From Clostridia bacterium (GTDB taxonomy: Bacteria > Bacillota > Clostridia > TANB77 > CAG-508), in contig JAGBEP010000026.1 of NCBI GenBank assembly GCA_017936925.1, positions 1 through 40,396 of the forward strand: 40,396 nucleotides of DNA, in the 5' to 3' direction. Position 1 is the stretch's first letter. Each line of letters starts with the position of its first letter. The notes beneath the pieces were generated by a model. That model was not told the DNA's origin, searched no databases, and was given only the letters and a program-made list of their open reading frames with translations. The translations under genes and the position numbers were made by a program. This document shows positions 1 through 8,871 of this stretch, piece after piece.

Positions 1-1
1 A

Positions 2-49
2 GTCGAGTCATTTCAAGAATTTGCAAAATGGTATAAACAGCAAAAATAA
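2..49 (+). CDS. C-terminal end of an unidentified protein (partial)
   Basis: The window opens inside a reading frame that gives 15 residues (VESFQEFAKWYKQQK) before a TAA stop at 47-49. A factor-independent terminator follows within about 10 bases, which supports this being the true end of a gene lying to the left. The tail is too short to assign a function. Confidence 0.3.
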   Translation, partial: VESFQEFAKWYKQQK

Positions 50-55
50 TTAAGT

Positions 56-98
56 AAAAAACGCACTAACCTAAAAATAAAAGGATTAATGCGTTTTT
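56..98 (+). terminator. Rho-independent terminator
   Basis: AAAAACGCACTAACC pairs with GGATTAATGCGTTTTT (one G-U type change), giving an AT-rich stem ending in a T run. It follows the partial gene that ends at 49. Confidence 0.6.
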
Positions 99-232
99 GT
101 TATGTTTAATGAAAAAGAAAAATATAGCTTTATATTTTGAAATTAGTTATAAGTCGAACTAAATAATATAAATAGCAGATATGTCAAACGGATATAAAAA
201 GCCAATTATTTGAAAAAATTAACATATTTAAG

Positions 233-937
233 ATGCTTGCTAACATGTGCTTGAGGGTAAAAAAATATCCAGATTTTATCATTGCAGGTGAAGATCCTCG
301 GTAGAAAACAACACCATTTGGCGCTGTAGATACAGTATATGCCAGCGGATGTGTAATTTATGCTAGCAACACAATTCTCAATCAATATATAAAGAGAAAA
401 GTTGGCGTATTGGAACTAGCAGAGGAAGCTGCAAATAAAGGATACCGTAGCTGGAAATTTGCAAATTACTCCAAACCATACTTCACAAGTACGAAAGTGG
501 ATGTGGATGAGGTTAAAGAGAAATTCAAAGAAATCGTTCCAGAAGTACAGAAATGTAAAACGGTAGAAGACCTTGAAAATCTGCTAGGCAAAGTGACTGG
601 AATTGGAGGTTCAATGTTTCTAATCGATAACATCATTTGTATGTTAAGTAAAAAAGAACTGACACCTGTATGCGATACCAGAATCACAACCATCGAACAA
701 GTGATAAGAAATCTGAAAAATGGCATTATGGTTCCCATCAGAGTGAATAACTCCATATACCATTCTGACCCCAAGAGAATAGGTGGGCACTATGTCGTTT
801 TAGCAGGTATCGAAAACGGCGAAGCCGTTATACTCGACTCTGCAATCGGAATCAACAGAATTCCAGCAGAAAGATTATTCAAATCAGTCGTAGCAAATCC
901 ATCCCTCATTGGAATCTGGGATCTGAGTCAAATTTAA
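233..937 (+). pseudogene. C39-like cysteine peptidase domain protein, interrupted by an in-frame TAG
   Basis: One frame is open from about 176 to the TAA at 935-937 except for a single TAG at 302-304. The protein sequence looks continuous across that stop: FIIAGEDPR, stop, KTTPFGAVDTVYASGC. After the stop come a Cys in SGCVIYASN (codon 350-352), a His in GGHYVVLAG (788-790) and an Asp in AVILDSAIG (836-838). This is the Cys-His-Asp order of peptidase C39-like domains. The first start codon after the stop is a TTG at 410, downstream of the Cys, so an intact catalytic domain cannot be made from it. I see no good ribosome-binding site for any start; ATG 233 is only the earliest ATG in the frame with plausible protein sequence after it. 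Base composition is clearly richer in G+C than the neighbours, suggesting transfer. The family call rests on motif order, not on a search. Confidence 0.5.
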
Positions 938-948
938 AATCCTAGCAA

Positions 949-988
949 AAAATGACACGCACTTACAATAAAGTGCGTGTCATTTCAT
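949..988 (+). terminator. Rho-independent terminator
   Basis: ATGACACGCACTT (952-964) pairs perfectly with AAGTGCGTGTCAT (971-983) and is followed by TTCATTT. It closes the C39-like pseudogene. Confidence 0.85.
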
Positions 989-1081
989 TTATAATAGATT
1001 GAAAAGAAAAGCCAAATTATATTTTGCAGATTCAAGAATAAAAAATCCTGAATTATTAAAAATAATAAAAAGGAGGTTTTT

Positions 1082-2015
1082 ATGAATTTTAGAACTGATT
1101 TAGCAGTAGAAAGACAAGAAGTCTTTAAAAAAATCAATAATATACAAAAAGATATACCAGGAATTGAAAGTAGTGAAAAAGAAATATCAAATACAATACA
1201 TGTATATAAAGTAAAAATAAAAGATCACCAAGGAGAAGAAGCAATTCAAAAGCCTATTGGAAATTATGTAACAATAGATGTAAAAAAAATGAAAAATATA
1301 GCAGATGAAGAAAAAGAAAAAATAGCATTTACTATCTCAAGCGAATTGCAAGAATTAATAAAAGGTTTAGTAAGCAAAAAAGACGAAATATTAGTAGTAG
1401 GGCTCGGAAATTTATATTCAACACCAGATTCTCTTCGGACCAAAAGTAATTCAGAAAATAGATGTAACAAGGCACATATTTAAATATCTACCACAATATG
1501 TAAGTGAAGGAGATAGAGAAGTATCAGCAATTTCTCCAGGAGTGCTAGGAACAACAGGAATTGAAACACAAGAAATATTAAAAGGAATTGTAGAAAACGT
1601 AAAACCTAAATTAATAATAGTAATAGATAGCTTAGCATCAAAAAGCATAGAAAGAATTAGTAGCTCAGTACAAATATCGGATACCGGAATTATTCCAGGA
1701 GCGGGAGTTGGAAACAAAAGAAAAGAACTATCAAAAGAAACATTAGGCGTGCCTGTAATTGCAATAGGCATACCTACAGTAGTAGATGCGGCAACAATAA
1801 CAAATGATTGTTTAGATTTATTTATTGAAAAATTACAAAATGAAGCAAAATCAAACGAATATTTAAATCAACTAAGAGAAGAAGATAATTATCAAGAAAT
1901 AAAAGAGACACTACTTCCAAAAAATTTCAATTTAATAGTAACTCCAAAAGAAATAGATGAACTTATATTGAATATGACCGAAGTAATATCAATGGGAATA
2001 AATAAAAGTTTATAA
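1082..2015 (+). pseudogene. gpr: GPR germination protease (spore protease), frameshifted
   Basis: GPR is the aspartic-like endopeptidase that degrades small acid-soluble spore proteins during germination. The N-terminal part (1082-1435) starts MNFRTDLAVER, the region where the zymogen is processed, and reaches VVGLGNLYSTPDSL. The next frame then continues exactly with GPKVIQKIDVTRHIFKYLP and SAISPGVLGTTGIET, IDSLASKSIERI, and LGVPVIAIGIPTVVDAATI to the TAA at 2015. Removing one base at about 1436 (CTT-C-GGA) restores about 310 residues, close to clostridial GPR length. Both conserved Asp regions (TPDSLGP and IDSLASKS) are present. An AAGGAGG site lies just before ATG 1082. As written, the protein would stop at 1483 and be dead. 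Either the base is an assembly error or this lineage has lost the gene; the intact remainder favours error or a very recent event. Confidence 0.92.
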
Positions 2016-2088
2016 TAAAAATAATTGATTAAAAAAGTGATTATTGATATACTATTTTCAAAATAAATAGAAATTGGAACATAAGAAA

Positions 2089-3903
2089 ATGATAAGTAAG
2101 AATATTGAGATTGAAAATGAAATATATACACTAATCACAAAATACGAACATACTTTTAATAATCAAAAAGTATTTTACTTTTATTCTGCGATTTTAGATA
2201 GAAACGTATTTTTTATTGACAAAAATAACGAATTAGAAGAAATAACTGATATTAACGAAGTAACACAAATAGAAGAAGAGTTGGATTTACAAAAAAGAAA
2301 AATTCTATTTGAACAATATACGCCAATGTCAATAATAAAAAGAATGAAAGGATTAAGAAAATTACCAGACAATGAAAAGAAGAAATATTTAGATGAGCAA
2401 TTTTATTTCTTACAAAAAATGAACATTCCAGGCGTAGATTATATTAAATTACGCTCAAGAATATATTCAACAGGAAATGTATACGAAGCTGAATCAATTG
2501 CTGGTGCAAGTGGATTATATACGAATTTTTCAAATAATATATATTTAGAAAAGCAACAAAAAAGAAAAAAAACAGGTTTACATGAAGCAATCCATAAAGC
2601 AACAGGACTAATAGGAATATTGACAACTCCAATTGGTTTTTTAGAAGGGGCAACAGAAAGTTTAGCACAAAAGGCATATCCACTACAAAAACAAAATTCA
2701 TCACTATATGTATATGAAACAAGAACATCGCCACAAGATTCAAAAAAAGTAAAAAAAATTATTTATAGTAATAATGGCGGATATCCAGAAAGCGTATCTT
2801 TAATAAGACAAATAGAAGTAGCAACAGGAATGACTGCTGATAAAGACATATTAGAAGGAAAAAGAACGATTCTAAAAGATTTTAAGAGAAAATATGGAGC
2901 CGAAACTTTAAATGAAGTAATCTTTGCGGCTAGTTATGCAGCGAGATATCGCTCAAACAATTTTATGTACGATCTTACAGAATTCTATAGTCCAGAAGAA
3001 GTATTTAGAATTTATCAAGAAGCCCAAAACAAACTGCTAGAAAATGTTTTTGACAAAGACTATCCAAAACATATTACCATTGAAACAGCCAAAGTTTATT
3101 TAGATAAAATGAAAAAGATGGAATATGCACGAGGAAGAATTGAAGGAGATAACTTTTTTCAAGATTACTATACTAACAAATATAATATGCTAAGACAAGA
3201 ACTAATTAAACAAGGAATATCTGAAGAACTTATAGACGAAAATATCTCAGAATATACACCAGTAAAATTTCCAGGATTAGAAACAGATTCTATAATAGAT
3301 TATAATGTGTCCGAAATTGCATACATGCTTAAAAGCAGAGGAATTACACAAATAGATGAAAACACAGTAAAAAGCTATATAGTCACAATAGATGGACAAG
3401 AGCACAGAGCACTAGCAGTTAATGGAGAAATAATTAAATATACTGAGGAAAAAAATTCTCCAGGGTTTAATATGAACAGAAGAATAGGAAAATATAAACC
3501 AGAAGATGGTGAAACTCAAAGTCAGATGTATAGTATAACAACATATAAAGTTTCTGATGCAGAAGTAAATGAAGTAAAGAAAATAGGAATAAACAAAGAA
3601 ACTGAAAATTTAGAAATAAGAAATGCAAAAGGCGAATTACTAGGAGAAGATTATCCAAAGAAGATATACGGAATATTAGATCCTCTAAATCAAGAATTTG
3701 TAAGCAGTGTAAATGACATATTAGCTGACCGAGAAATAGTAGAAGGTACAGGAGCAAAACAATTAAGACAACTAGCAGAAACTCAAGAAGCACGTCCTAT
3801 ATGGGTTTACAGAAGAAATTTTATGCAAAAAATACAAGATTGGTTTGATAAAAAATTAGGAATTAATAAAGAAGAAAGTAATAGAGATGGAGAAAATAGA
3901 TAA
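2089..3903 (+). CDS. Putative HExxH (gluzincin-like) metalloprotease, large cytoplasmic protein
   Basis: I do not recognise the full family. The protein is about 604 residues with no signal peptide or membrane segment. In its first third it carries TGLHEAIHKATG, a zinc-binding HExxH motif (His codons at 2581 and 2593), followed 17 residues later by GFLEGATESLAQ. Its Glu residues (codons at 2644 and 2656) could be the third ligand, as in gluzincins with an E-G-x-x-E helix. The rest is charged and mixed alpha/beta with no motif I can name. A TTG at 2074 could also start the frame, but ATG 2089 has GGAA nine bases upstream and is preferred. The gene begins 73 bases after gpr and overlaps the next gene by 17 bases, so the two downstream genes are probably translated together. 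Sure of the gene; moderately sure of the protease reading. Confidence 0.85.
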   Translation: MISKNIEIENEIYTLITKYEHTFNNQKVFYFYSAILDRNVFFIDKNNELEEITDINEVTQIEEELDLQKRKILFEQYTPMSIIKRMKGLRKLPDNEKKKYLDEQFYFLQKMNIPGVDYIKLRSRIYSTGNVYEAESIAGASGLYTNFSNNIYLEKQQKRKKTGLHEAIHKATGLIGILTTPIGFLEGATESLAQKAYPLQKQNSSLYVYETRTSPQDSKKVKKIIYSNNGGYPESVSLIRQIEVATGMTADKDILEGKRTILKDFKRKYGAETLNEVIFAASYAARYRSNNFMYDLTEFYSPEEVFRIYQEAQNKLLENVFDKDYPKHITIETAKVYLDKMKKMEYARGRIEGDNFFQDYYTNKYNMLRQELIKQGISEELIDENISEYTPVKFPGLETDSIIDYNVSEIAYMLKSRGITQIDENTVKSYIVTIDGQEHRALAVNGEIIKYTEEKNSPGFNMNRRIGKYKPEDGETQSQMYSITTYKVSDAEVNEVKKIGINKETENLEIRNAKGELLGEDYPKKIYGILDPLNQEFVSSVNDILADREIVEGTGAKQLRQLAETQEARPIWVYRRNFMQKIQDWFDKKLGINKEESNRDGENR

Positions 3904-4333
3904 AAATTTTTATAATAATTTAGAAGAAGTATATATTGTTTTAGAAAAACTCAACTTAATAAAAGAATTACCTCAAAAATTTATAGACTATATTAAAGAA
4001 AACAAGAATAATGAATATGAATTTAAATACGAAGAAGAAAAAGAACTAATAGATCAAAAAATTTCTGAAGAATCAAAACAAATTTTAACAATAATATATC
4101 AAGACTTCTTTTGCACAAAAGAAGAAAAAGAAAAATTAAATGAAATATTAATAAAAAATGAGGAAAAAAAACAAAAAGAATTTAACGAAAAATATGGATA
4201 TGAAAAAATTTTTCAACAAGCAAAAAAAATACCAGATACAAGCGAAAATAAGCCCAAAAATGAACAATTAATAGAATATAAAGAAAGTATATTCCATAAA
4301 ATAATAAGAAAAATAAAACAAGTATTAAAATAA
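3887..4333 (+). CDS. Charged helical protein of unknown function, partner of the HExxH protein
   Basis: The product is 148 residues, very rich in Lys and Glu, with predicted long helices through the middle and a basic amphipathic C-terminus (IFHKIIRKIKQVLK) that could touch membrane or nucleic acid. There is no signal peptide. The start ATG lies inside the end of the upstream HExxH gene (17-base overlap, different frame), which implies translational coupling and a shared function or stoichiometry. A strong terminator follows at 4336, so these two genes end a transcription unit. No known family is recognised. Confidence 0.8.
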   Translation: MEKIDKNFYNNLEEVYIVLEKLNLIKELPQKFIDYIKENKNNEYEFKYEEEKELIDQKISEESKQILTIIYQDFFCTKEEKEKLNEILIKNEEKKQKEFNEKYGYEKIFQQAKKIPDTSENKPKNEQLIEYKESIFHKIIRKIKQVLK

Positions 4334-4335
4334 AT

Positions 4336-4372
4336 AAAAACAGCTAGATAATAAAAAAGCTAGCTGTTTTTA
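4336..4372 (+). terminator. Rho-independent terminator
   Basis: AAAACAGCTAG (4337-4347) pairs with CTAGCTGTTTT (4360-4370) and runs into TATTT. It closes the unit ending at 4333. Confidence 0.85.
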
Positions 4373-4446
4373 TTTAAATAGAATAAAGATATAGATTTTA
4401 GAATCTTGTTATGATAAAATAAACGACATAAAGGAGGCTTAAGATT

Positions 4447-5079
4447 ATGGGCGAAAAAATAAAAATATTATGCTATGGAGATTCTAATACATGGGGGTAC
4501 ATACCAGGAACAGATCATCAAAGATTTCCAAAAGATGATAGATGGCCAGGAGCACTTCAAAGGATGTTAGGAGAAAAGTTTGAAATCATTGAAGAAGGTT
4601 TAAATAGTAGAACATTAGTATCAATAGATAAAAGAATGGATAGAGAAGGAAGAAGCGGAGCAGAATATTTACTACCTTGTTTAGATACTCACGATCCAAT
4701 AGATTTAGTAATAATAATGCTAGGAACAAATGAATTAAAAACAGCATTTTATAGAAATCCAAAAGAAATAGGAGAAATATTTGAAGAGCAATTTGTAAAG
4801 AAAATAATATCTAGGAAATCTGTTTGTAGAAAAACAACACCTAAACTATTAATAATAGCACCGCCAATAATAACTAAAGAAAATCCAAAATTCATAGGAG
4901 GAAAAGCAAAGTCTGAAAAATTAAACGAAATATATGAAGATATTGCTATAAGAAACGAATGTGAGTTTTTGGGAAATGAAGAATTAGAAGTTGGAGAAGA
5001 CGGAATACACCTATCTAGAGACGGACATAGAATATTAGCAAGTAAATTAGCAATGAGAATAAAAGAAATCTATAAGTAA
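4447..5079 (+). CDS. SGNH/GDSL hydrolase (arylesterase-like)
   Basis: A 210-residue cytoplasmic esterase or lipase of the SGNH superfamily. Block I is LCYGDSNTWG with the nucleophile Ser13. Block II is EEGLNSRTL (Gly51 and Asn53). Block III is MLGTNELK (Asn95). Block V is GEDGIHLSRDGH with Asp185 and His188, completing the triad. The length and the GDSNTWGY start match the arylesterase-like subgroup that hydrolyses short acyl esters; the natural substrate cannot be read from sequence. AAAGGAGG lies 10 bases before the ATG. The MBL-fold gene starts 12 bases after its stop, so the two form a small operon. Confidence 0.93.
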   Translation: MGEKIKILCYGDSNTWGYIPGTDHQRFPKDDRWPGALQRMLGEKFEIIEEGLNSRTLVSIDKRMDREGRSGAEYLLPCLDTHDPIDLVIIMLGTNELKTAFYRNPKEIGEIFEEQFVKKIISRKSVCRKTTPKLLIIAPPIITKENPKFIGGKAKSEKLNEIYEDIAIRNECEFLGNEELEVGEDGIHLSRDGHRILASKLAMRIKEIYK

Positions 5080-5091
5080 AGAGGTATTTAT

Positions 5092-5820
5092 ATGAAAGTA
5101 GAATTAATAGGAACAGGATGCATTGGAACAAAGCAGAATAGTGCATCATGTCTTATAAATAAAAAAATATTATTAGATGTACCTAACGGAATTTGTAGAA
5201 CACTAAAAAATATGAATAAACCACTAAATTACATCAACACAGTAATAATAACTCATTATCATGGAGATCATTTTTTTGATTTACCATTTTTAATATTAGA
5301 AAAAGTATTTAAACCAGAAGAAAACAATTTCCCATTAAACATAATTGGACCTAAAGACATAGAAGAAAGAACCAAAGATTTATACGAAACAGCTTTTCCA
5401 AACGGATGGGAAACTGCCAATAAAGTGTTAAATATTAAATTTATAGAAATATTACCAGGCGAAACTAAATATATAGATGATCTTACTATAGAAGCAGTAA
5501 AAGTAGAACATAAATTGCCAGAAGCCCAAGGATACATATTAACAATAGACAATCAAAGATGCGCTTTTACAGGTGACAGTAGGGCGTGTGAAGGAATAGA
5601 TTATTTGCTATCAAAAAGTAAGATATTAATTGCAGATTGTGCAAATACTATAGGTGGAGAAACCCACATGGGAATAGACAATATAAAAGAATATACTGAA
5701 AAATATTCAGACAATGTAATTGTAGCAACACATATGAAAGAAGAAACCAGAAAAGAAGCTGAAAAATTAGAGATAGAAAATTTTATAGTTCCAACAGATG
5801 GTTATATACTAGATTTTTAA
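5092..5820 (+). CDS. MBL-fold metallo-hydrolase, RNase Z-like
   Basis: The protein is 242 residues with the metallo-beta-lactamase signature THYHGDH (His55, His57, Asp59, His60). Further likely metal ligands are His140 (VEHKLPEAQG), Asp162 (FTGDSR), His192 (ETHMG) and His214 (ATHMK). The layout, including GTGCIGTKQNSAS near the N-terminus and an FTGDS strand, resembles the RNase Z/ElaC branch. It is shorter than tRNase Z and lacks an obvious exosite, so a general phosphodiesterase or other hydrolase role is more cautious. It lies 12 bases after the SGNH hydrolase with GAGG before ATG 5092. It is cytoplasmic, with no signal peptide. Confidence 0.9.
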   Translation: MKVELIGTGCIGTKQNSASCLINKKILLDVPNGICRTLKNMNKPLNYINTVIITHYHGDHFFDLPFLILEKVFKPEENNFPLNIIGPKDIEERTKDLYETAFPNGWETANKVLNIKFIEILPGETKYIDDLTIEAVKVEHKLPEAQGYILTIDNQRCAFTGDSRACEGIDYLLSKSKILIADCANTIGGETHMGIDNIKEYTEKYSDNVIVATHMKEETRKEAEKLEIENFIVPTDGYILDF

Positions 5821-5976
5821 AAAGTGCAAAAACGTATATTATAATAAACTGTGAAAAACACAAAATACAAATAAATTTGAAAAGTCTTTTATTATAAAAT
5901 TAAAAATAGCTATCTTATAATAAAATCTTATAAATTTAAAATTAAGGTGAAAACCTATAAAGAAAGGAGAAAACAA

Positions 5977-7128
5977 ATGACAAAATTTGTATTAAACGAA
6001 ACATCATACTTTGGTAAGGGGGCAAGAAAAGAATTACCAAATGAAATAAAGCAGAGAGGATTTAAAAAAGTACTAGTTGTTACAGATAAAGAGCTATTTA
6101 AAGCAGGTGTAACATCAAAAGTTACTGAGGTATTAGACAAAGCCAAGATTAAATATACTATATATTCAGACGTAAAACCAAATCCAACAATAAAAAATGT
6201 TTTAGACGGAGTAGAAGCATGCAAAACATATAAAGCAGACGTAATAGTTGCAGTCGGAGGAGGATCTAGCATTGATACAGCTAAAGGAATTTCAATATTA
6301 ATGACAAACCCAGATAGAATGGACGTTGTATCTTTAAACGGATTATCAAATACAAAAAAGAAAGGTCTACCTTTAATTGCTTTACCTACAACTTCAGGAA
6401 CAGCTGCAGAAGTTACAATTAACTATGTAATAACAGATGAAGAAAAAGCTATAAAAATGGTTTGCGTTGATCCACATGATATTCCAATATTAGCTATAAT
6501 TGATTCTGATTTAATGGCCTCAATGCCAAAATCAATAGCTGCAGCTACAGGAATGGATGCATTAACACATGCAATAGAAGGATATATTACAAAAGCACAT
6601 AATACAATGTCAGACATGTTCCATATGAGAGCTATTCAACTAATATTTGAAAATCTACCAGCAGCAGTAAATGAAAAAGATGAAAAAGCAATAGAAAATA
6701 TGGGACTTGCACAATATATAGCAGGAATGGGATTTTCAAACGTAGGATTAGGAATAGTTCACTCAATGGCACACCAATTAGGAGCTGTTTATGATACACC
6801 TCATGGAATAGCAAATGCAATATTACTTCCTACAGTAATGAGATTTAATGGAGAAGTATGTGCAGATAGATTTAGAGAAATACTAATAAATATAGGAAGA
6901 CCAGATGCAGCACATTTAAATAATCAAGATGTAATAAACACATTCGTATGGATGATAGAAGAATTATCTAAAAAAGTTGGAATTACAACTAGAGTTGCAG
7001 ATACTGGTTGCAAAGAAGAAGATTTATCAATGCTTGCAGATAAAGCAATGGAAGATCCTTGCAAACCTGGAAATCCAAGAGAAGTTACTAAAGAAGATTT
7101 TATAAATCTATATAGACAAGCTATGTAA
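5977..7128 (+). CDS. fucO: Iron-containing alcohol dehydrogenase, lactaldehyde reductase type
   Basis: A 383-residue group III Fe-dependent dehydrogenase that reduces aldehydes such as lactaldehyde with NAD(P)H. It shows the GGGSSID nucleotide-binding loop (about 94-100), LPTTSGTAAE, and the metal ligands Asp194, His198 (GMDALTHAIE), His262 and His276 (VHSMAHQLGAVYDTPHG). Length and motifs match FucO. A GTG at 5947 is in frame, but ATG 5977 is the correct start: AAAGGAG sits 8 bases upstream and MTKFVLNETSYFGKGA is the family N-terminus. No fucose or rhamnose genes lie nearby, so a general role in fermentative alcohol formation (for example 1,2-propanediol) is as likely. It is monocistronic, between a 156-base leader and a terminator. 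Symbol assigned by family resemblance only. Confidence 0.93.
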   Translation: MTKFVLNETSYFGKGARKELPNEIKQRGFKKVLVVTDKELFKAGVTSKVTEVLDKAKIKYTIYSDVKPNPTIKNVLDGVEACKTYKADVIVAVGGGSSIDTAKGISILMTNPDRMDVVSLNGLSNTKKKGLPLIALPTTSGTAAEVTINYVITDEEKAIKMVCVDPHDIPILAIIDSDLMASMPKSIAAATGMDALTHAIEGYITKAHNTMSDMFHMRAIQLIFENLPAAVNEKDEKAIENMGLAQYIAGMGFSNVGLGIVHSMAHQLGAVYDTPHGIANAILLPTVMRFNGEVCADRFREILINIGRPDAAHLNNQDVINTFVWMIEELSKKVGITTRVADTGCKEEDLSMLADKAMEDPCKPGNPREVTKEDFINLYRQAM

Positions 7129-7150
7129 CATCTTATAAAATAAAAAATAA

Positions 7151-7221
7151 AAAAATCTAGATAATTTTTATTTTATACTGATACTCAGTAATAGAAAAAT
7201 AAAAGTTTTATCTAGATTTTT
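7151..7221. terminator. Bidirectional terminator between convergent genes
   Basis: AAAAATCTAGATAA (7151-7164) pairs with TTATCTAGATTTTT (7208-7221). It has A and T runs on both sides, so it can end both the dehydrogenase (+) and the TraX-family gene (-). Confidence 0.8.
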
Positions 7222-7226
7222 ATTTA

Positions 7227-7925
7227 TTATAAAACAATTAATTTTAATAAACAAAGAATAATTAGATGTAAAGGATAAAAACAATAAGACATTATTTGAA
7301 CAAACTTACTATTGTTTCCTTTTTTACCATTATATAAATTAGGAAATACTAAACCAATTATTGAAAACATAAGTAAGAACAATACATATCTAGTATTTGA
7401 AAGAGTAAAAGCATAGTTTGTAGATTTTTTTACAAATAAAATAAAAAATAAAGCTGCCTGAACTAGAGTTTTAAAAGTTGGTTTAGATTTTAATACGAAA
7501 AATGAAAGTATAAGTAATACGCCAATGGCACCAAAATCAAAATTTAAAAGCTCTGCCAAAAAGGCTAACAAAAAGGAAATAAAATAAGCAACATATTTAT
7601 TTTTACATTTATCTACAATTCTTATAGAAAGTAATCCAAAAGCTAAAGTAAAGAACATATTAAAATATAAAACTTTAATAGTTCCAAAAAATAAAAACTG
7701 TGCAAATATTTGAGAAATTATTGCAAAAACAAATAATCTAGTCAAATATTTAGAAAAATTTTTGTTTTGAACATATCCTTCATAAATCAAAAAAGCGAAT
7801 ATTGGAAAAGATAATTTACCTATACAAGCCATTCCTCTGCCAATAGATAAATCCGGTAAAGCAAAAGGAATATGACCAATAAACATAGTTAAACAAGCAA
7901 TGACTTTTAGTACAAAAATGGACAT
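7227..7925 (-). CDS. TraX-family integral membrane protein
   Basis: The product is 232 residues with about seven or eight hydrophobic segments. The N-terminal LKVIACLTMFIGHIPFALP, the loop GKLSFPIFAFLIYEGY and the later YFNMFFTLAFGLLSIR are hallmarks of the TraX family (PF05857). TraX of F-like plasmids acetylates pilin, but chromosomal clostridial members occur without conjugation genes and are likely membrane acyltransferases of unknown substrate. No conjugation gene is present here. AAGGAG lies 8 bases before the ATG on the minus strand. It faces the dehydrogenase across a shared terminator. Confidence 0.88.
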   Translation of the reverse strand: MSIFVLKVIACLTMFIGHIPFALPDLSIGRGMACIGKLSFPIFAFLIYEGYVQNKNFSKYLTRLFVFAIISQIFAQFLFFGTIKVLYFNMFFTLAFGLLSIRIVDKCKNKYVAYFISFLLAFLAELLNFDFGAIGVLLILSFFVLKSKPTFKTLVQAALFFILFVKKSTNYAFTLSNTRYVLFLLMFSIIGLVFPNLYNGKKGNNSKFVQIMSYCFYPLHLIILCLLKLIVL

Positions 7926-8003
7926 AAAAAAAGCTCCTTCTAATTTTTTTATATATTATATCAATTATAAATAAAACAATGCAATAGAACTTTTAAAAGT
8001 AAA

Positions 8004-8816
8004 TTATTTTTCAATATTAAAAGAAGCAGCATGAATTTTATAAAAATCACAAAGTTCACAAGAATTACAAAAAGATACCCTAGCATTAAAAATTTTTTTC
8101 AATGTTTGTAAAAAAATATCGGATTCAGTAAAACAATGAACAAATATCTTTTTAGGTACAATATTAAGCAAAGTATTTAAACAAAAATCATTAGAAGAGA
8201 AAGAAATGTCTGATAAATACTTAGCATCTAAAATATTGTCATCAAAAGGAATTATATTTTTTTCTTCATCTAACAAAATACTTTTTTCTTTTAAATATAT
8301 TAAATGAACTACATCCATTTTAGATTCAGAAGAAGTTATATATTCTTTAAGAAGTAAGACAAATCTATTATATTCACGATTAATAACAAATGTATTAACA
8401 GATAAATCAATTAAATACTCTAAAACCTCAATATAATCTTTAAGTCTAAATTTAATAAAACCTGATAGCAACATAGAAGATTCCTCTTTTAAATAATCAA
8501 AAACTGAAAGATATACTAAGTCTTGTTTGCTATTTTGCTCATCTTTAACAATATTAGCAGATTCTCTTAAAATTTCTAATTGTTCATAAGAAGAAAAATA
8601 ACAATAATGCTTTTCTAAAATTTGTCTAATTATATTTTCTTCATAAAGGTCAATTATTAAATTAGTAATAAGACGAGCAAATGAAGAAAGTGAAGAATAA
8701 TAACAGGCGACTTTATTATCTTTTCTATAAAATTCAAATTTATCAGAATCATGTTCTAATAAATAAGAATAAACCGAATCGGTTTCATGTAGATTATCTA
8801 AAAAAAGCGAAAACAT
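8004..8816 (-). CDS. ytxC: YtxC-family sporulation-associated protein
   Basis: A 270-residue protein matching the YtxC family (PF08812), found almost only in endospore formers and of unknown biochemical role. The family core is seen at 119-160: GFIKFRLKDYIEVLEYLID, then NREYNRFVLLLKEYI, then VVHLIYLK. The C-terminus has a Cys cluster (CNSCELC, about 250-256) of the CxxCxxC kind that could bind metal. TAGGAGGA lies before the ATG. The gene is separated from TraX by 78 bases and from the upstream GH57 unit by a terminator, so it probably has its own promoter. Supports a spore-forming lineage together with gpr and sigH. Confidence 0.88.
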   Translation of the reverse strand: MFSLFLDNLHETDSVYSYLLEHDSDKFEFYRKDNKVACYYSSLSSFARLITNLIIDLYEENIIRQILEKHYCYFSSYEQLEILRESANIVKDEQNSKQDLVYLSVFDYLKEESSMLLSGFIKFRLKDYIEVLEYLIDLSVNTFVINREYNRFVLLLKEYITSSESKMDVVHLIYLKEKSILLDEEKNIIPFDDNILDAKYLSDISFSSNDFCLNTLLNIVPKKIFVHCFTESDIFLQTLKKIFNARVSFCNSCELCDFYKIHAASFNIEK

Positions 8817-8871
8817 AGAATCCTCCTACAAAATATTATTGACACTTTATAATAGTTTATTCCCAAAAAAG

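Noticed and set aside
410..937. Intact 175-residue gene starting at TTG 410
   Set aside because: The frame continues upstream with convincing protein sequence, including the likely catalytic Cys, back to a TAG at 302, and no ribosome-binding site precedes 410.
1430..1560. Programmed frameshift in gpr (and in the genes at 15.1 and 27 kb)
   Set aside because: No slippery heptamer, no upstream Shine-Dalgarno stimulator and no conserved downstream pseudoknot is visible, and the frame change would need skipping a base in a non-repetitive context.
5821..5976. Riboswitch before the iron alcohol dehydrogenase
   Set aside because: The 156-base leader is almost pure A/T with only a tiny AGGT-GAAA-ACCT hairpin; no known riboswitch core is recognisable.
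7227..7925. TraX-family gene as evidence for a conjugative element
   Set aside because: Chromosomal TraX-family proteins are common in Clostridia, and no relaxase, coupling protein, integrase or attachment site lies nearby.
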